Notes under the pieces: model-generated | Databases searched by the model: none | Seen by the model: the letters and a program-made list of their open reading frames with translations, nothing else | Told to the model about the DNA's origin: nothing | Made by a program: the position numbers and the translations under genes | Part shown: piece by piece, positions 56,810 to 64,000 of the stretch | Position numbering within the stretch: position 1 is the first letter of the stretch | How the letters are laid out: the number at the start of each line of letters is the position of its first letter | NCBI GenBank assembly: GCA_016234685.1 | Contig: JACRAT010000005.1 | Coordinates: 1 to 64,000 of the forward strand | Source of the DNA: Nitrosomonadales bacterium | GTDB lineage: Bacteria; Pseudomonadota; Gammaproteobacteria; Burkholderiales; Gallionellaceae | DNA: 64,000 nucleotides | Direction: 5' to 3'

Positions 56810-58165
56810 ATGGATGCGCCACAGCAACAAATTCCCGATAACATATCCCCTGCGCCAGTCACGCTGGCTCAGGCTTTCTGGTATTGGTTGAAACTGGGTT
56901 TCATCAGCTTCGGCGGGCCTGCCGGGCAGATTTCCATCATGCATCAGGACTTGGTCGAGCGTAAGCGCTGGATCTCGGAGCGGCGTTTTTTGCATGCGCT
57001 CAACTACTGCATGGTGCTACCCGGCCCGGAAGCGCAGCAGCTTGCCACTTACATCGGCTGGCTGATGCATCGCACCTGGGGCGGTATTCTCGCCGGAACG
57101 CTGTTCGTACTTCCTTCGCTACTCATTCTGATCGCGCTGTCGTGGGTCTATATCGCCTTCGGTGATGTGCCGCTGGTGGCGGGATTGTTCTATGGCATCA
57201 AGCCGGCGGTCACTGCCATCGTGGTGCAGGCGGCTCATCGCATCGGGTCTCGGGCGCTCAAGAACAACGGATTGTGGGCGATCGCTGCGGCTTCATTTGT
57301 GGCGATCTTTGCATTGAATGTGCCGTTCCCGGCCATCGTCGCCAGTGCGGCATTGATAGGCTATATCGGCGGGCGCGTCGCCCCGGACAAGTTCAGGGTG
57401 GAAGGAGGGCATGGCAAAGCGAACCGTTCTTTCGGCACGGCGCTCATCGATGATGACACACCGACACCGGAACATGCGCGCTTTCGCTGGTCTGAACTGG
57501 CTAAAGTGATCGTGATCGGTGGCTTGCTGTGGCTGCTGCCGATGGCATTGCTGACGGTGACTTACGGCTGGGGTCACACGCTGACGCAGATGGGCTGGTT
57601 CTTCACCAAGGCGGCGTTACTGACTTTCGGGGGCGCGTATGCGGTGCTGCCTTACGTCTATCAGGGGGCGGTCGGCCAATACGGTTGGCTCACGCCGACG
57701 CAGATGATCGATGGTTTGGCGCTGGGGGAGACCACGCCGGGGCCGCTCATCATGGTGGTGGCTTTCGTCGGCTTCGTCGGCGGCTACGTCAATGCCATAT
57801 TCGGGCCGGACATGCTGTTTCTGGCGGGCGCGATGGCGGCGATTCTGGTGACTTGGTTCACCTTTCTACCATCGTTCATCTTCATTCTGGCCGGTGGCCC
57901 GCTGGTGGAATCGACGCACGGCGATCTTAAGTTCACCGCACCGCTGACCGCGATCACGGCGGCAGTCGTGGGTGTCATCTTCAATCTGGCTTTGTTCTTC
58001 GGCTACCACGTACTTTGGCCACAAGGCTTTGCGGCGACATTCGACTGGCCATCCGCACTGATCGCGCTGTCTGCCGCTGTCGCACTCTTCCGTTATAAAC
58101 GGAGTGTGATTCAGGTGATCGCAGCCAGCGCGGTGCTTGGACTGATCCTGAAAATCCTGCTTTGA
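56810..58165 (+). CDS. chrA: chromate transporter ChrA (CHR family, long form)
   Basis: This gene encodes 451 residues in two homologous halves, each with about five membrane helices. The first half has FWYWLKLGFISFGGPAGQISIMHQDLV and MVLPGPEAQQLATYIGWLMH, the second FFTKAALLTFGGAYAVLPYV and GLALGETTPGPLIMVVAFVGF. It exports chromate by the proton gradient. A place beside the sulfate transport genes is common because chromate enters as a sulfate analogue. The ATG at 56810 follows CCAAGGAGGAGTC. Confidence 0.93.
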   Translation: MDAPQQQIPDNISPAPVTLAQAFWYWLKLGFISFGGPAGQISIMHQDLVERKRWISERRFLHALNYCMVLPGPEAQQLATYIGWLMHRTWGGILAGTLFVLPSLLILIALSWVYIAFGDVPLVAGLFYGIKPAVTAIVVQAAHRIGSRALKNNGLWAIAAASFVAIFALNVPFPAIVASAALIGYIGGRVAPDKFRVEGGHGKANRSFGTALIDDDTPTPEHARFRWSELAKVIVIGGLLWLLPMALLTVTYGWGHTLTQMGWFFTKAALLTFGGAYAVLPYVYQGAVGQYGWLTPTQMIDGLALGETTPGPLIMVVAFVGFVGGYVNAIFGPDMLFLAGAMAAILVTWFTFLPSFIFILAGGPLVESTHGDLKFTAPLTAITAAVVGVIFNLALFFGYHVLWPQGFAATFDWPSALIALSAAVALFRYKRSVIQVIAASAVLGLILKILL

Positions 58166-58181
58166 GTCGCACGCAGGCGGC

Positions 58182-59441
58182 TTATGCTGCCTGCCGCTCC
58201 AGAACTGCCGCAAAGAAGCCGTCCGTGCCATGCACCTGCGGCAGCAGTTGCAGGCAATCGCCCATCTCCAGCTCGACCTTTTGCTGTTTCAGCACCTCGC
58301 CCGCCGGGAGCAGGGCGAAATCAGGATGGGCGGCGAGGAAGGCATCGACGATGGCGCGGTTCTCGGCTTGCAGCAGGCTGCATGTGGCATAGACCAAGCG
58401 CCCGCCGACCTTGAGCAGCTTGGCGGCGGCGGCGAGGATGGCGGCTTGTTTGGTGGTCAGTTCGTCCACGCTGGCGGGCGACTGGCGGAACTTGAGGTCG
58501 GGATTACGGCGCAGAGTGCCCAGCCCGCTACACGGCGCATCGACCAGCACGCGGTCGATTTTGCCCGCTAGGCGCTTGATTTTTTGGTCGTGCTCATGGG
58601 CGATGAGTTGCGGCTGCACGTTGGAGAGCCCTGAGCGCGCCAGACGTGGCTTCAGGTTCGCCAGTCGCTTTTCCGATACGTCGAAGGCGTACAGCCGCCC
58701 CTGCGAATTCATCAGCGCGCCCAGATGCAGTGTCTTGCCGCCTGCGCCCGCGCAGAAATCCACCACCATGTCGTTGCGTTTGGGCGCGAGCAGCAGGCCC
58801 AGCAACTGGCTGCCTTCGTCTTGCACTTCAAACTTCCCTTCGGCGAATAGCGGGCTCTTGTTCAGCGCAGGTTTACCTTTGACGCGCAGGCCGACGGGCG
58901 AGTAGGGCGTGAGCGTGGCTTCCACCTTTTCGCCCTGCAAGCCTTGCAGTATCTCCTCGCGGCTGGCGCGCAGCGTGTTCACCCGCAGATCGAGCGGAGC
59001 GGCCTGCTGCATGGCGCGGCCCGTAGCGAGGATGTCTTCGTCGGTCATCGACACGCGCAGTTTTTCGATCAGCCAGTCGGGCAACTCAGCCTGGATGGCG
59101 AGCGGCAGTTCGGCCATTTTGATGCCCTTGGCTTGTCCCAGCCATTCCGCTTCGGTGGCCTTCAGCAGCGGGGTCAGCTCACGCAGGTTGTAGCCGCCGA
59201 AGCGCACCCAGTAGGCCAGCGCCATGCGGCGCGGCGTGGGCTGTTCGCCACAGGCGTGTTCGAGGAACAAACGGTGGCGCAGCACGCCGAACACTGTTTC
59301 GGCGATGAGCGCGCGCTCACTTGAGCCGGTGCGTTCGCTACGGAAAAAGTAGCTCAGGGCGGCATCGGCAGGGTGGGCCAGCGGCATGACGGCGCGCAGG
59401 GCTTGGATGACGAGGTCGAGTCGGTATTCGGTAAGCAGCAT
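58182..59441 (-). CDS. RsmB-type RNA (cytosine-5) methyltransferase
   Basis: This gene encodes 419 residues. An N-terminal NusB-like helical domain (about 1-140) is followed by the SAM-dependent NOL1/NOP2/Sun domain. DEGSQLLGLLLAP, DFCAGAGGKTLHLGALM, VDAPCSGLGTLRRNPDLK (first catalytic Cys) and YATCSLLQAENRAIVDAFL (second catalytic Cys) are present. The best guess is the 16S rRNA m5C967 enzyme RsmB or a close paralogue. It is slightly short of E. coli RsmB (429). The start at 59441 is MLLTEYRLDLV, with upstream codons in a less likely frame. Confidence 0.85.
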   Translation of the reverse strand: MLLTEYRLDLVIQALRAVMPLAHPADAALSYFFRSERTGSSERALIAETVFGVLRHRLFLEHACGEQPTPRRMALAYWVRFGGYNLRELTPLLKATEAEWLGQAKGIKMAELPLAIQAELPDWLIEKLRVSMTDEDILATGRAMQQAAPLDLRVNTLRASREEILQGLQGEKVEATLTPYSPVGLRVKGKPALNKSPLFAEGKFEVQDEGSQLLGLLLAPKRNDMVVDFCAGAGGKTLHLGALMNSQGRLYAFDVSEKRLANLKPRLARSGLSNVQPQLIAHEHDQKIKRLAGKIDRVLVDAPCSGLGTLRRNPDLKFRQSPASVDELTTKQAAILAAAAKLLKVGGRLVYATCSLLQAENRAIVDAFLAAHPDFALLPAGEVLKQQKVELEMGDCLQLLPQVHGTDGFFAAVLERQAA

Positions 59442-59457
59442 GGTGGTTTCTTTCAGG

Positions 59458-60459
59458 TTATTCGTCGGAGAGGCGGATCTCGCTGATGAGCATCGCGCCA
59501 TCCTCTTCGCCGTTGCGGTTGATGCGGATCACTTTCACGGGCAGCAGCCGGTATTCCAGCGCCAGCCAGATGTTCAGGCCCTCTTCGCCGGGGCCGTGGA
59601 TCTTGCGCAGCGCTATGGTACGCAACTTGCCCATCGGCGTCATGATTTCTTCCTCCGGGCCGATCTCGACCTGATAGCGCTCCAGCTTGCGGCCATTGGT
59701 CACGGCCAGCGGCAGCGAGGCGCTGCCTAGCTCCAGACGCGAGAGTTGGTAGAGCAGGCTGAGGCGGTCTTGCGCGTCTTCCGGCAGCGCAGTCTCGCCG
59801 CCCAGCGAGAAGCGCAGCCGCTTGGTGTCGCGCTCGAAGAACATCTCGGCGGTCTGGGTGATTCCGTCCACGGCCTTGTCTTCCGTGGCGTATTCTGGCT
59901 GCAAGCCTTGCTTGGAGACGATGCCCCGGCTGAACTGGCTGTAGTCTATGGTCTTGAACAAGCGGGCCAGACCGATGGTGCGGATGCTGGTCTTCAGCTT
60001 GTAATGGCCGTCGCCGATCTCCAAAGTATGGATGGATTCACCCACCGTCACGCCGTCTTCCTTGAGGCGGACGGCGAACTTGAGCCGTGCATTCTTGGGC
60101 AGCGGCGGCGCTTCCTGCGCGATGGCGGCGACAGGCGGAGGAGGGGGCAGAGCGGCGACTTTTTCCTGAGCTTCCGAAGGTTCTTCTGCTGTGCCGGGAG
60201 TCGCTTCGGGCGCTGGTGGCGTAGCCGGAATGACAGGTACTACTGATGGCACGGCGACTGGCGCGGCGGGCTGTTTCGCTTTCGGCGGCTGCACCTTGGG
60301 CGGGGCAGGATGGGCGGGCAGTCGCTCCAGCTTGGCTTCCAGCAGGTGTAACGGTGGCTCGTTGTCGGGCAGTTGCAGCGGCAGCCGCCACAGCAGCAAT
60401 CCGTGTATCAACACGGAAAGCAGCAGGGTAAAGGCGAAGCGGCGGGTATATGGCCTCAC
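59458..60459 (-). CDS. DUF3108 domain protein with TonB-like N-terminus
   Basis: This gene encodes 333 residues. A short N-terminal membrane helix (about 8-25) is followed by a Pro/Ala-rich region (about 45-115, with PPKAKQPAAPVAVP) and a DUF3108 domain (about 125-330, ARLKFAVRLKEDGVTVGESIHTLE onward). The domain has a lipocalin-like beta structure and unknown function. It overlaps the next gene's stop (ATGA). The two DUF3108 genes form a pair that lies downstream of purN. Confidence 0.8.
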   Translation of the reverse strand: MRPYTRRFAFTLLLSVLIHGLLLWRLPLQLPDNEPPLHLLEAKLERLPAHPAPPKVQPPKAKQPAAPVAVPSVVPVIPATPPAPEATPGTAEEPSEAQEKVAALPPPPPVAAIAQEAPPLPKNARLKFAVRLKEDGVTVGESIHTLEIGDGHYKLKTSIRTIGLARLFKTIDYSQFSRGIVSKQGLQPEYATEDKAVDGITQTAEMFFERDTKRLRFSLGGETALPEDAQDRLSLLYQLSRLELGSASLPLAVTNGRKLERYQVEIGPEEEIMTPMGKLRTIALRKIHGPGEEGLNIWLALEYRLLPVKVIRINRNGEEDGAMLISEIRLSDE

Positions 60460-61163
60460 GGGGTGATGGTGAGTTGCGTCAGTACCTGAGTGTAACGATT
60501 GCCGTTGCCTTCAGTGACGACCATCTTGGCGGGGATGTTGCTGTGCTCCGTCGCCAGCCAGATCTCGGTCTTTGCTCCGTTGGGCTGCTGCGGCGTGGTG
60601 ACGTACAGCGTCTTGAACTCGCCCAGCGGCACCTCGATGTGCTGATCGGGCGTGAGCTGATAGTTGTAGATGTCCAGCTTGCTGCCGTTGGTCATGTAGA
60701 AATCCAGCGAGCTTTTTCCCTGCAAGGCCAGAAACATGAACTGGTACATCGCCGAGAGGCGATCTTGCGTGCCTTCGGGCAGATCGACGGTGCGCGTGCC
60801 GTTACGGTCGGTCATCGCCAGATGTTGCCTTTTCCAATCGAACTCGGCGCTGGAGTTGCGCTCGGTCTGCCGGGTGCGCTGCTGCACCACGCGCTGCGGA
60901 TGCAGCCCTTGCGGCGTGATACTGCCTTCGCTCAGGATGTGGATGGTCTCCGGCTTGAACATCGCCAGCACGCCCACTGCCTTGGACACGCTCTCGATGC
61001 GGTAGCTATCGCCGCTGCGGACGTAAGTCTCGCTGATCTGCGCCACGTCGATACCCTCCAGCGACACGCTGTATTCCGCCTGCACCCGGCTGGGCGGCGC
61101 GGCGAATGCCGCATTCATCACGAAACAGGACAACAGGGCCAGCCAGCTCATTGCACGCAACAT
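60456..61163 (-). CDS. DUF3108 domain periplasmic protein
   Basis: This gene encodes 235 residues. The signal peptide MLRAMSWLALLSCFVMNAAFA is cut near AFA-APP. The rest is one DUF3108 domain: VQAEYSVSLEGIDVAQISETY, DWKRQHLAMTDRNGTRTVDLPEGTQDRLSAMYQFMF, EIWLATEHSNIPAKMVVTEGNGN. Function unknown. It starts 3 bp after the purN stop, so purN and both DUF3108 genes are one unit, a common arrangement in betaproteobacteria. Confidence 0.83.
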   Translation of the reverse strand: MLRAMSWLALLSCFVMNAAFAAPPSRVQAEYSVSLEGIDVAQISETYVRSGDSYRIESVSKAVGVLAMFKPETIHILSEGSITPQGLHPQRVVQQRTRQTERNSSAEFDWKRQHLAMTDRNGTRTVDLPEGTQDRLSAMYQFMFLALQGKSSLDFYMTNGSKLDIYNYQLTPDQHIEVPLGEFKTLYVTTPQQPNGAKTEIWLATEHSNIPAKMVVTEGNGNRYTQVLTQLTITP

Positions 61164-61166
61164 GGT

Positions 61167-61805
61167 TCACTCCAGTTCAGGTGCGACGATGAAAGTATCG
61201 TGCGCTTCAGGCCCGTTGGAGGTGACTTTGCCGGATTCGTTCAACCACATCTGGCCGCCACACAACCAAGCCACCGCTTGCGGATAGATGCGATGCTCCA
61301 CTTTCAGGATGCGCGCCGCCAGCGTGTCCGGCGTATCGTCGCGCAACACCGGCACTGCGCCCTGCGCGATGATCGGGCCGTGGTCGAGGTCGGCGGTGAC
61401 GAAATGCACCGTGCAGCCGTGCAGCTTCACGCCGTCATCAATCGCGCGTTGATGCGTGTGCAGGCCGGTGTAAGACGGCAGCAGGGATGGGTGGATGTTG
61501 ATGAGGCGACCAGCGAAATGCTCGACAAAACCCGGTGTGAGGATGCGCATGAAACCGGCCAGCACCACCAAGTCCGGCTGATGGCGGTCGATCTCTGCCG
61601 CCAGCACCGCATCGAACGCCTCGCGCGTGGGATGTTCGCGGTGTGACACCACCGCCGTCGGGATGCCGCGTGCTGCCGCATACTCCAGCCCGCCCGCATC
61701 CGCCCGATTACTGATGACCGCCGCGATACGATGTGGCAAGCCGGCCTCGACGATGGCCTGCATGTTCGATCCGCGCCCGGAGATAAGGATGACGATGTTC
61801 TTCAT
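61167..61805 (-). CDS. purN: phosphoribosylglycinamide formyltransferase PurN
   Basis: This gene encodes 212 residues. It adds the formyl group from 10-formyltetrahydrofolate to GAR in purine synthesis. VILISGRGSNMQAIVE (phosphate loop), VLAGFMRILTPGFVEHF, NIHPSLLPSYTGLHTHQRAI (catalytic Asn-His) and GCTVHFVTADLDHGPIIAQGAVPV (catalytic Asp) are intact. Standard length and start. Confidence 0.96.
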   Translation of the reverse strand: MKNIVILISGRGSNMQAIVEAGLPHRIAAVISNRADAGGLEYAAARGIPTAVVSHREHPTREAFDAVLAAEIDRHQPDLVVLAGFMRILTPGFVEHFAGRLINIHPSLLPSYTGLHTHQRAIDDGVKLHGCTVHFVTADLDHGPIIAQGAVPVLRDDTPDTLAARILKVEHRIYPQAVAWLCGGQMWLNESGKVTSNGPEAHDTFIVAPELE

Positions 61806-61872
61806 GGTGCTCAGTGAGATTCAAGTGCGCGGATTATAACGGATGCGCGGCTCATCCTCGCCGCAGCCTGCG

Positions 61873-62856
61873 TCAACCCGCCACCCGCACCACCACCCGC
61901 CCGCGCACCTTGCCCGCCAGTAGCTCGGCAGCCAGCGGGATCACCTCGTCCAGCCCGATCTCGCGGGTGAAGGATTCCAGCTTGGCGATGTCGAGGTCGC
62001 GCGCCAGCCGCGCCCAGGCTTCATGGCGCAGGGTTTTGGCAGCCATCACGCTGTCGATGCCACAGAGCGTGATGCCGCGCAAGATGAAGGGCGCGACGGT
62101 GGACGGAAAATCCATGCCGCCCGCCAAGCCGCAGGCTGCCACTGCACCGCCGTAACGAGTAGTGGCACAGGCGTTGGCCAACGTGTGGCTGCCCACGCTG
62201 TCGATCACGCCCGCCCAGCGTTCTTTGCCCAGCGGCTTGCTAGGGGATGAAAGCTCGGCGCGGTCTATCACTTCGGCAGCGCCCAGCGCCTTGAGATGGT
62301 AGGCTTCCGCCAAGCGCCCAGTGGAGGCGACCACCTGATAGCCCAGCTTCGCCAGCAGCGCCACCGCCACACTACCCACACCGCCGTTCGCACCCGTCAC
62401 CAGCACCTCGCCCTGCTCGGGGCTAAGCCCGTGTTTTTCCAGCGCCAGCACGCACAACATCGCGGTGTAACCCGCCGTGCCGATCGCCATCGTCTGCCGT
62501 GCAGTGAAGCCCGCCGGACGCGCGATCAGCCAATCGCCACGCACTCGCGCCAACTCCGCCAGTCCGCCGCAATGCGTCTCGCCCACCCTCCAGCCGTTGA
62601 GGATCACCGCATCGCCCACCTGCCAAGCCGGGTCGCGGCTCTCCAGCACCGTCCCCGCCAAGTCGATGCCGGGGATCATCGGAAAGCGCCGCACCACCGG
62701 CGCTTTGCCCGTGATCGCCAGTGCGTCCTTGTAATTGACGGTAGACCACTCCACCCGCACCAACACCTCGCCCTCGGGCAGGATGGAGGCGTCGGTGGAT
62801 CGCAACTCGGCGTGATAGCCGCTGCCGTCTTTGCTGATGAGGATGGCAGGAAACAT
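61873..62856 (-). CDS. YhdH/AcuI-family acryloyl-CoA reductase-like quinone oxidoreductase
   Basis: This gene encodes 327 residues of the MDR superfamily. [43 protein letters not shown]-type [17 protein letters not shown] and [31 protein letters not shown] (NADPH site) match AcuI/YhdH. It reduces acryloyl-CoA to propionyl-CoA in the characterised members. The start at 62856 ([13 protein letters not shown]) follows a CGAGATCCCC region. It is probably a single-gene unit. Confidence 0.88.
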   Translation of the reverse strand: MFPAILISKDGSGYHAELRSTDASILPEGEVLVRVEWSTVNYKDALAITGKAPVVRRFPMIPGIDLAGTVLESRDPAWQVGDAVILNGWRVGETHCGGLAELARVRGDWLIARPAGFTARQTMAIGTAGYTAMLCVLALEKHGLSPEQGEVLVTGANGGVGSVAVALLAKLGYQVVASTGRLAEAYHLKALGAAEVIDRAELSSPSKPLGKERWAGVIDSVGSHTLANACATTRYGGAVAACGLAGGMDFPSTVAPFILRGITLCGIDSVMAAKTLRHEAWARLARDLDIAKLESFTREIGLDEVIPLAAELLAGKVRGRVVVRVAG

Positions 62857-62937
62857 GGGGATCTCGCAGGGAGTGCCGCAGCACGATGCTGTCGATTCTA
62901 GCCGCGCGGACGAGTCCGCGCACTCCAAAGGGGGCGG

Positions 62938-63019
62938 TAGCCCGGATGTAACGCAGTGGAATCCGGGGAGGGGCAGCGCTCCGAATCTCCCGGATTTCGC
63001 GGAGCTATATTCGGGCTAC
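62938..63019. repeat. TAGCCCGGATGTA inverted repeat
   Basis: TAGCCCGGATGTAACGCAGT (from 62938) faces ...GGATTTCGCGGAGCTATATT then CGGGCTA (to 63019), with CCGGGG and CCCGGA around the middle. It is a common chromosomal palindromic repeat, lying between AcuI and the MNT gene. Confidence 0.65.
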
Positions 63020-63342
63020 ACAGACTGCACCACCACATAGTTCGCCGCAATTTCGCGATGGAATTCGGCGGGGATGCTGGCCCAATCGACCAGTTGCACG
63101 ATGATGGGCAGATCACTTGCGGAGAACGCCTCGATCACGTCGGGCAGATTGGTCTGTCTGCGGCGCAGATCGTCCGGCTGCCGCACCACGAGATCGAGGT
63201 CGCTGGCGGCGTAGCAATCGCCGTTGACCCGGCTGCCATACGCCCACACCTCCGCTTGCGGAAGATGCGTGCGCAAGATGTCCTGCACCATTTTCAGGTA
63301 AGGCGCGGGCAACTCCAGCCGCGCCGCTTCAGTCGTCGGCAT
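63016..63342 (-). CDS. mntA: MNT-domain antitoxin (MntA type)
   Basis: This gene encodes 108 residues of a minimal nucleotidyltransferase. YGSRVNGDCYAASDLDLVV gives GS (36-37) - x10 - D48-x-D50, the active-site motif. In type VII systems MntA neutralises the HEPN toxin by adding AMP to a tyrosine. The 14-bp overlap with the HEPN gene (63329-63342) shows coupling. The last bases overlap the repeat to the left. Confidence 0.87.
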   Translation of the reverse strand: MPTTEAARLELPAPYLKMVQDILRTHLPQAEVWAYGSRVNGDCYAASDLDLVVRQPDDLRRRQTNLPDVIEAFSASDLPIIVQLVDWASIPAEFHREIAANYVVVQSV

Positions 63343-63775
63343 CGGCGCTTTCCTTGCCCAGCTTGCGTTGCAGCGTATCGGCCAGCGTAGCGATGTCCTG
63401 CAAAAAGGCGGGGATCAGCACCAGCGTCTCCTGCGCGAACTGCTCGCCGTAATCGTGTGCGGTGTTGTTGCGATTATCCCGATAGCGGAACCAGCGCTCT
63501 ACCTCGGCCAAGCTCATCAAGTCATGCACCGCCGCCAGCCGCAGCACATCCTTGATCGGCAACGCCTCCAGCTTGTTGCTGCTGTGACCGTACACCTTGA
63601 GGGATTTCTTCAACAGCTTGAATGCCGTCTCCTGCGTCAGCTCGTAGCTCTTCACGATAGCGTTGCGGAACACCTCTTGGGCTATGCTCCCCGCCTCGGC
63701 CTGCTGGTAAAGCGCCAGCGAAGAAGCCAGCGTCTGCATACAGCGTTGTAGGTGTTCGACGTTCAGATACAGCAT
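63329..63775 (-). CDS. hepT: HEPN-domain toxin (HepT type)
   Basis: This gene encodes 148 residues, all-helical. R102-NNTA-H107-D-Y109 is a complete RX4HXY motif: Arg and His form the RNase site and the Tyr is the AMPylation target of MntA (known for the Shewanella and Aphanizomenon pairs). It precedes the MNT gene in the operon. The start at 63775 is weakly supported by a ribosome-binding site. An internal ATG at codon 13 is a possible start. Confidence 0.87.
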   Translation of the reverse strand: MLYLNVEHLQRCMQTLASSLALYQQAEAGSIAQEVFRNAIVKSYELTQETAFKLLKKSLKVYGHSSNKLEALPIKDVLRLAAVHDLMSLAEVERWFRYRDNRNNTAHDYGEQFAQETLVLIPAFLQDIATLADTLQRKLGKESADADD

Positions 63776-63797
63776 GTAGGTTTCACGGCTTCAGTTT

Positions 63798-63881
63798 GTA
63801 GGGTGCGAAGCGCAGCGCATTGCACCGGATGTTTGGCGTTTATCACATACGGCGCAATGCCAGTTGGTTAGTGCGCCCTAC
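63798..63881. repeat. TAGGGTGCG inverted repeat, long form
   Basis: GTAGGGTGCG (63798-63807) and the complementary CGCCCTAC (63874-63881) are ends of an 84-bp element with GCATTGC/GCAATGC inside. It is the long form of the small palindrome seen at 39944. It supplies the stop codon of the partial gene to its right. Confidence 0.65.
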
Positions 63882-64000
63882 GCTGGCTTACTTTGATAGT
63901 TCGCTTGGTCAGGCAATAACTCAATTGGCGGTTTGACCTCTCGGTCAATGTAATCCTGTGGATCAAGTGACAAGGAGTTGCCGAAAGGGTCGGCGACTTG
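63878..64000 (-). CDS. partial gene, C-terminal 40 residues, unidentified
   Basis: On the minus strand an open frame enters from the right edge and ends at TAG (63878-63880). The tail reads ADPFGNSLSLDPQDYIDREV and is hydrophilic and acidic-to-neutral. I recognise no family; most of the gene lies outside the window. The stop codon and last residue fall in the repeat unit. Confidence 0.5.
   Translation of the reverse strand, partial: QVADPFGNSLSLDPQDYIDREVKPPIELLPDQANYQSKPA

Overview
The window reads as a stretch of a GC-rich (about 60%) betaproteobacterial chromosome. The combination of nif and hyp clusters, an EarP/EF-P pair with the arginine-type EF-P, cysTWA-cysB, GGDEF proteins and many small palindromic repeats suggests Nitrosomonadales, most likely a Gallionellaceae (Sideroxydans/Gallionella-like) iron oxidiser. 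The family placement is inference from gene content, not from a marker gene.

Layout. 1-140 is the right end of an IS3-family element, followed by two small membrane-associated genes of unknown function (277-914). 1290-11669 is a nitrogen-fixation region: a 4Fe-4S leucine-rich-repeat-variant protein, an unknown 317-aa protein, the potassium transporter Kup, then nifE, nifN, nifX, an RseC-like gene, the two NifX-associated genes, two ferredoxins, an unknown gene and nifZ. The structural genes nifHDK are not in the window. NifA-type enhancers (TGT-N10-ACA) and sigma-54 promoters precede the LRV gene and nifE. 11791-15092 is an operon of a circularly permuted ATP-grasp enzyme, an alpha-E protein and an Anbu proteasome-like protease, with its own near-consensus sigma-54 promoter. 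tcdA, a flavodoxin and an unknown gene preceded by another sigma-54 motif follow. 17266-23999 is a hyp operon on the minus strand for maturation of [NiFe] hydrogenase plus nickel uptake: hypA, hypB, a short hypF, hypC, hypD, hypE and a NiCoT permease. It is interrupted by an ORF6N gene and by a DUF559 nuclease gene bracketed by repeats. No hydrogenase structural genes are present.

24092-36706 holds an oligopeptide-type ABC permease, earP-efp, amt with NtrC-like sites and a sigma-54 promoter, a small membrane protein, dnaE and two diguanylate cyclases. 36728-47902 looks like a metal (probably copper) handling region: a Csp1-like protein, a 47-aa secreted peptide, ExbD/ExbB/TonB, a DsbD-like membrane protein, a NapH-like ferredoxin, a periplasmic protein, a TonB-dependent receptor, an rlhA-like U32 gene and a CcoG-like ferredoxin. 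The tonB and receptor promoters share a 15-bp palindrome of the form GCGRCA-N3-TGYCGC.

48063-51970 has DUF2325, a 2-oxoglutarate dioxygenase, alanine dehydrogenase and an AT-richer integron-cassette-like insert (DUF4062 gene ending in an attC-like site, then a DUF1272 gene). 52620-58165 is cysT-cysW-cysA-cysB plus a ChrA transporter. 58182-62856 is housekeeping on the minus strand (RsmB-type methyltransferase, two DUF3108 proteins, PurN, AcuI/YhdH). The window ends with a HEPN/MNT toxin-antitoxin pair and the tail of an unidentified gene.

A theme of the window is invasion by several families of short palindromic repeats. They lie between genes, but copies also sit in frame inside dnaE, earP, the ABC permease and the U32 gene, a remnant sits in nifN, and other copies supply stop or start codons (hypD, RseC-like, the 113-aa nif gene, earP).
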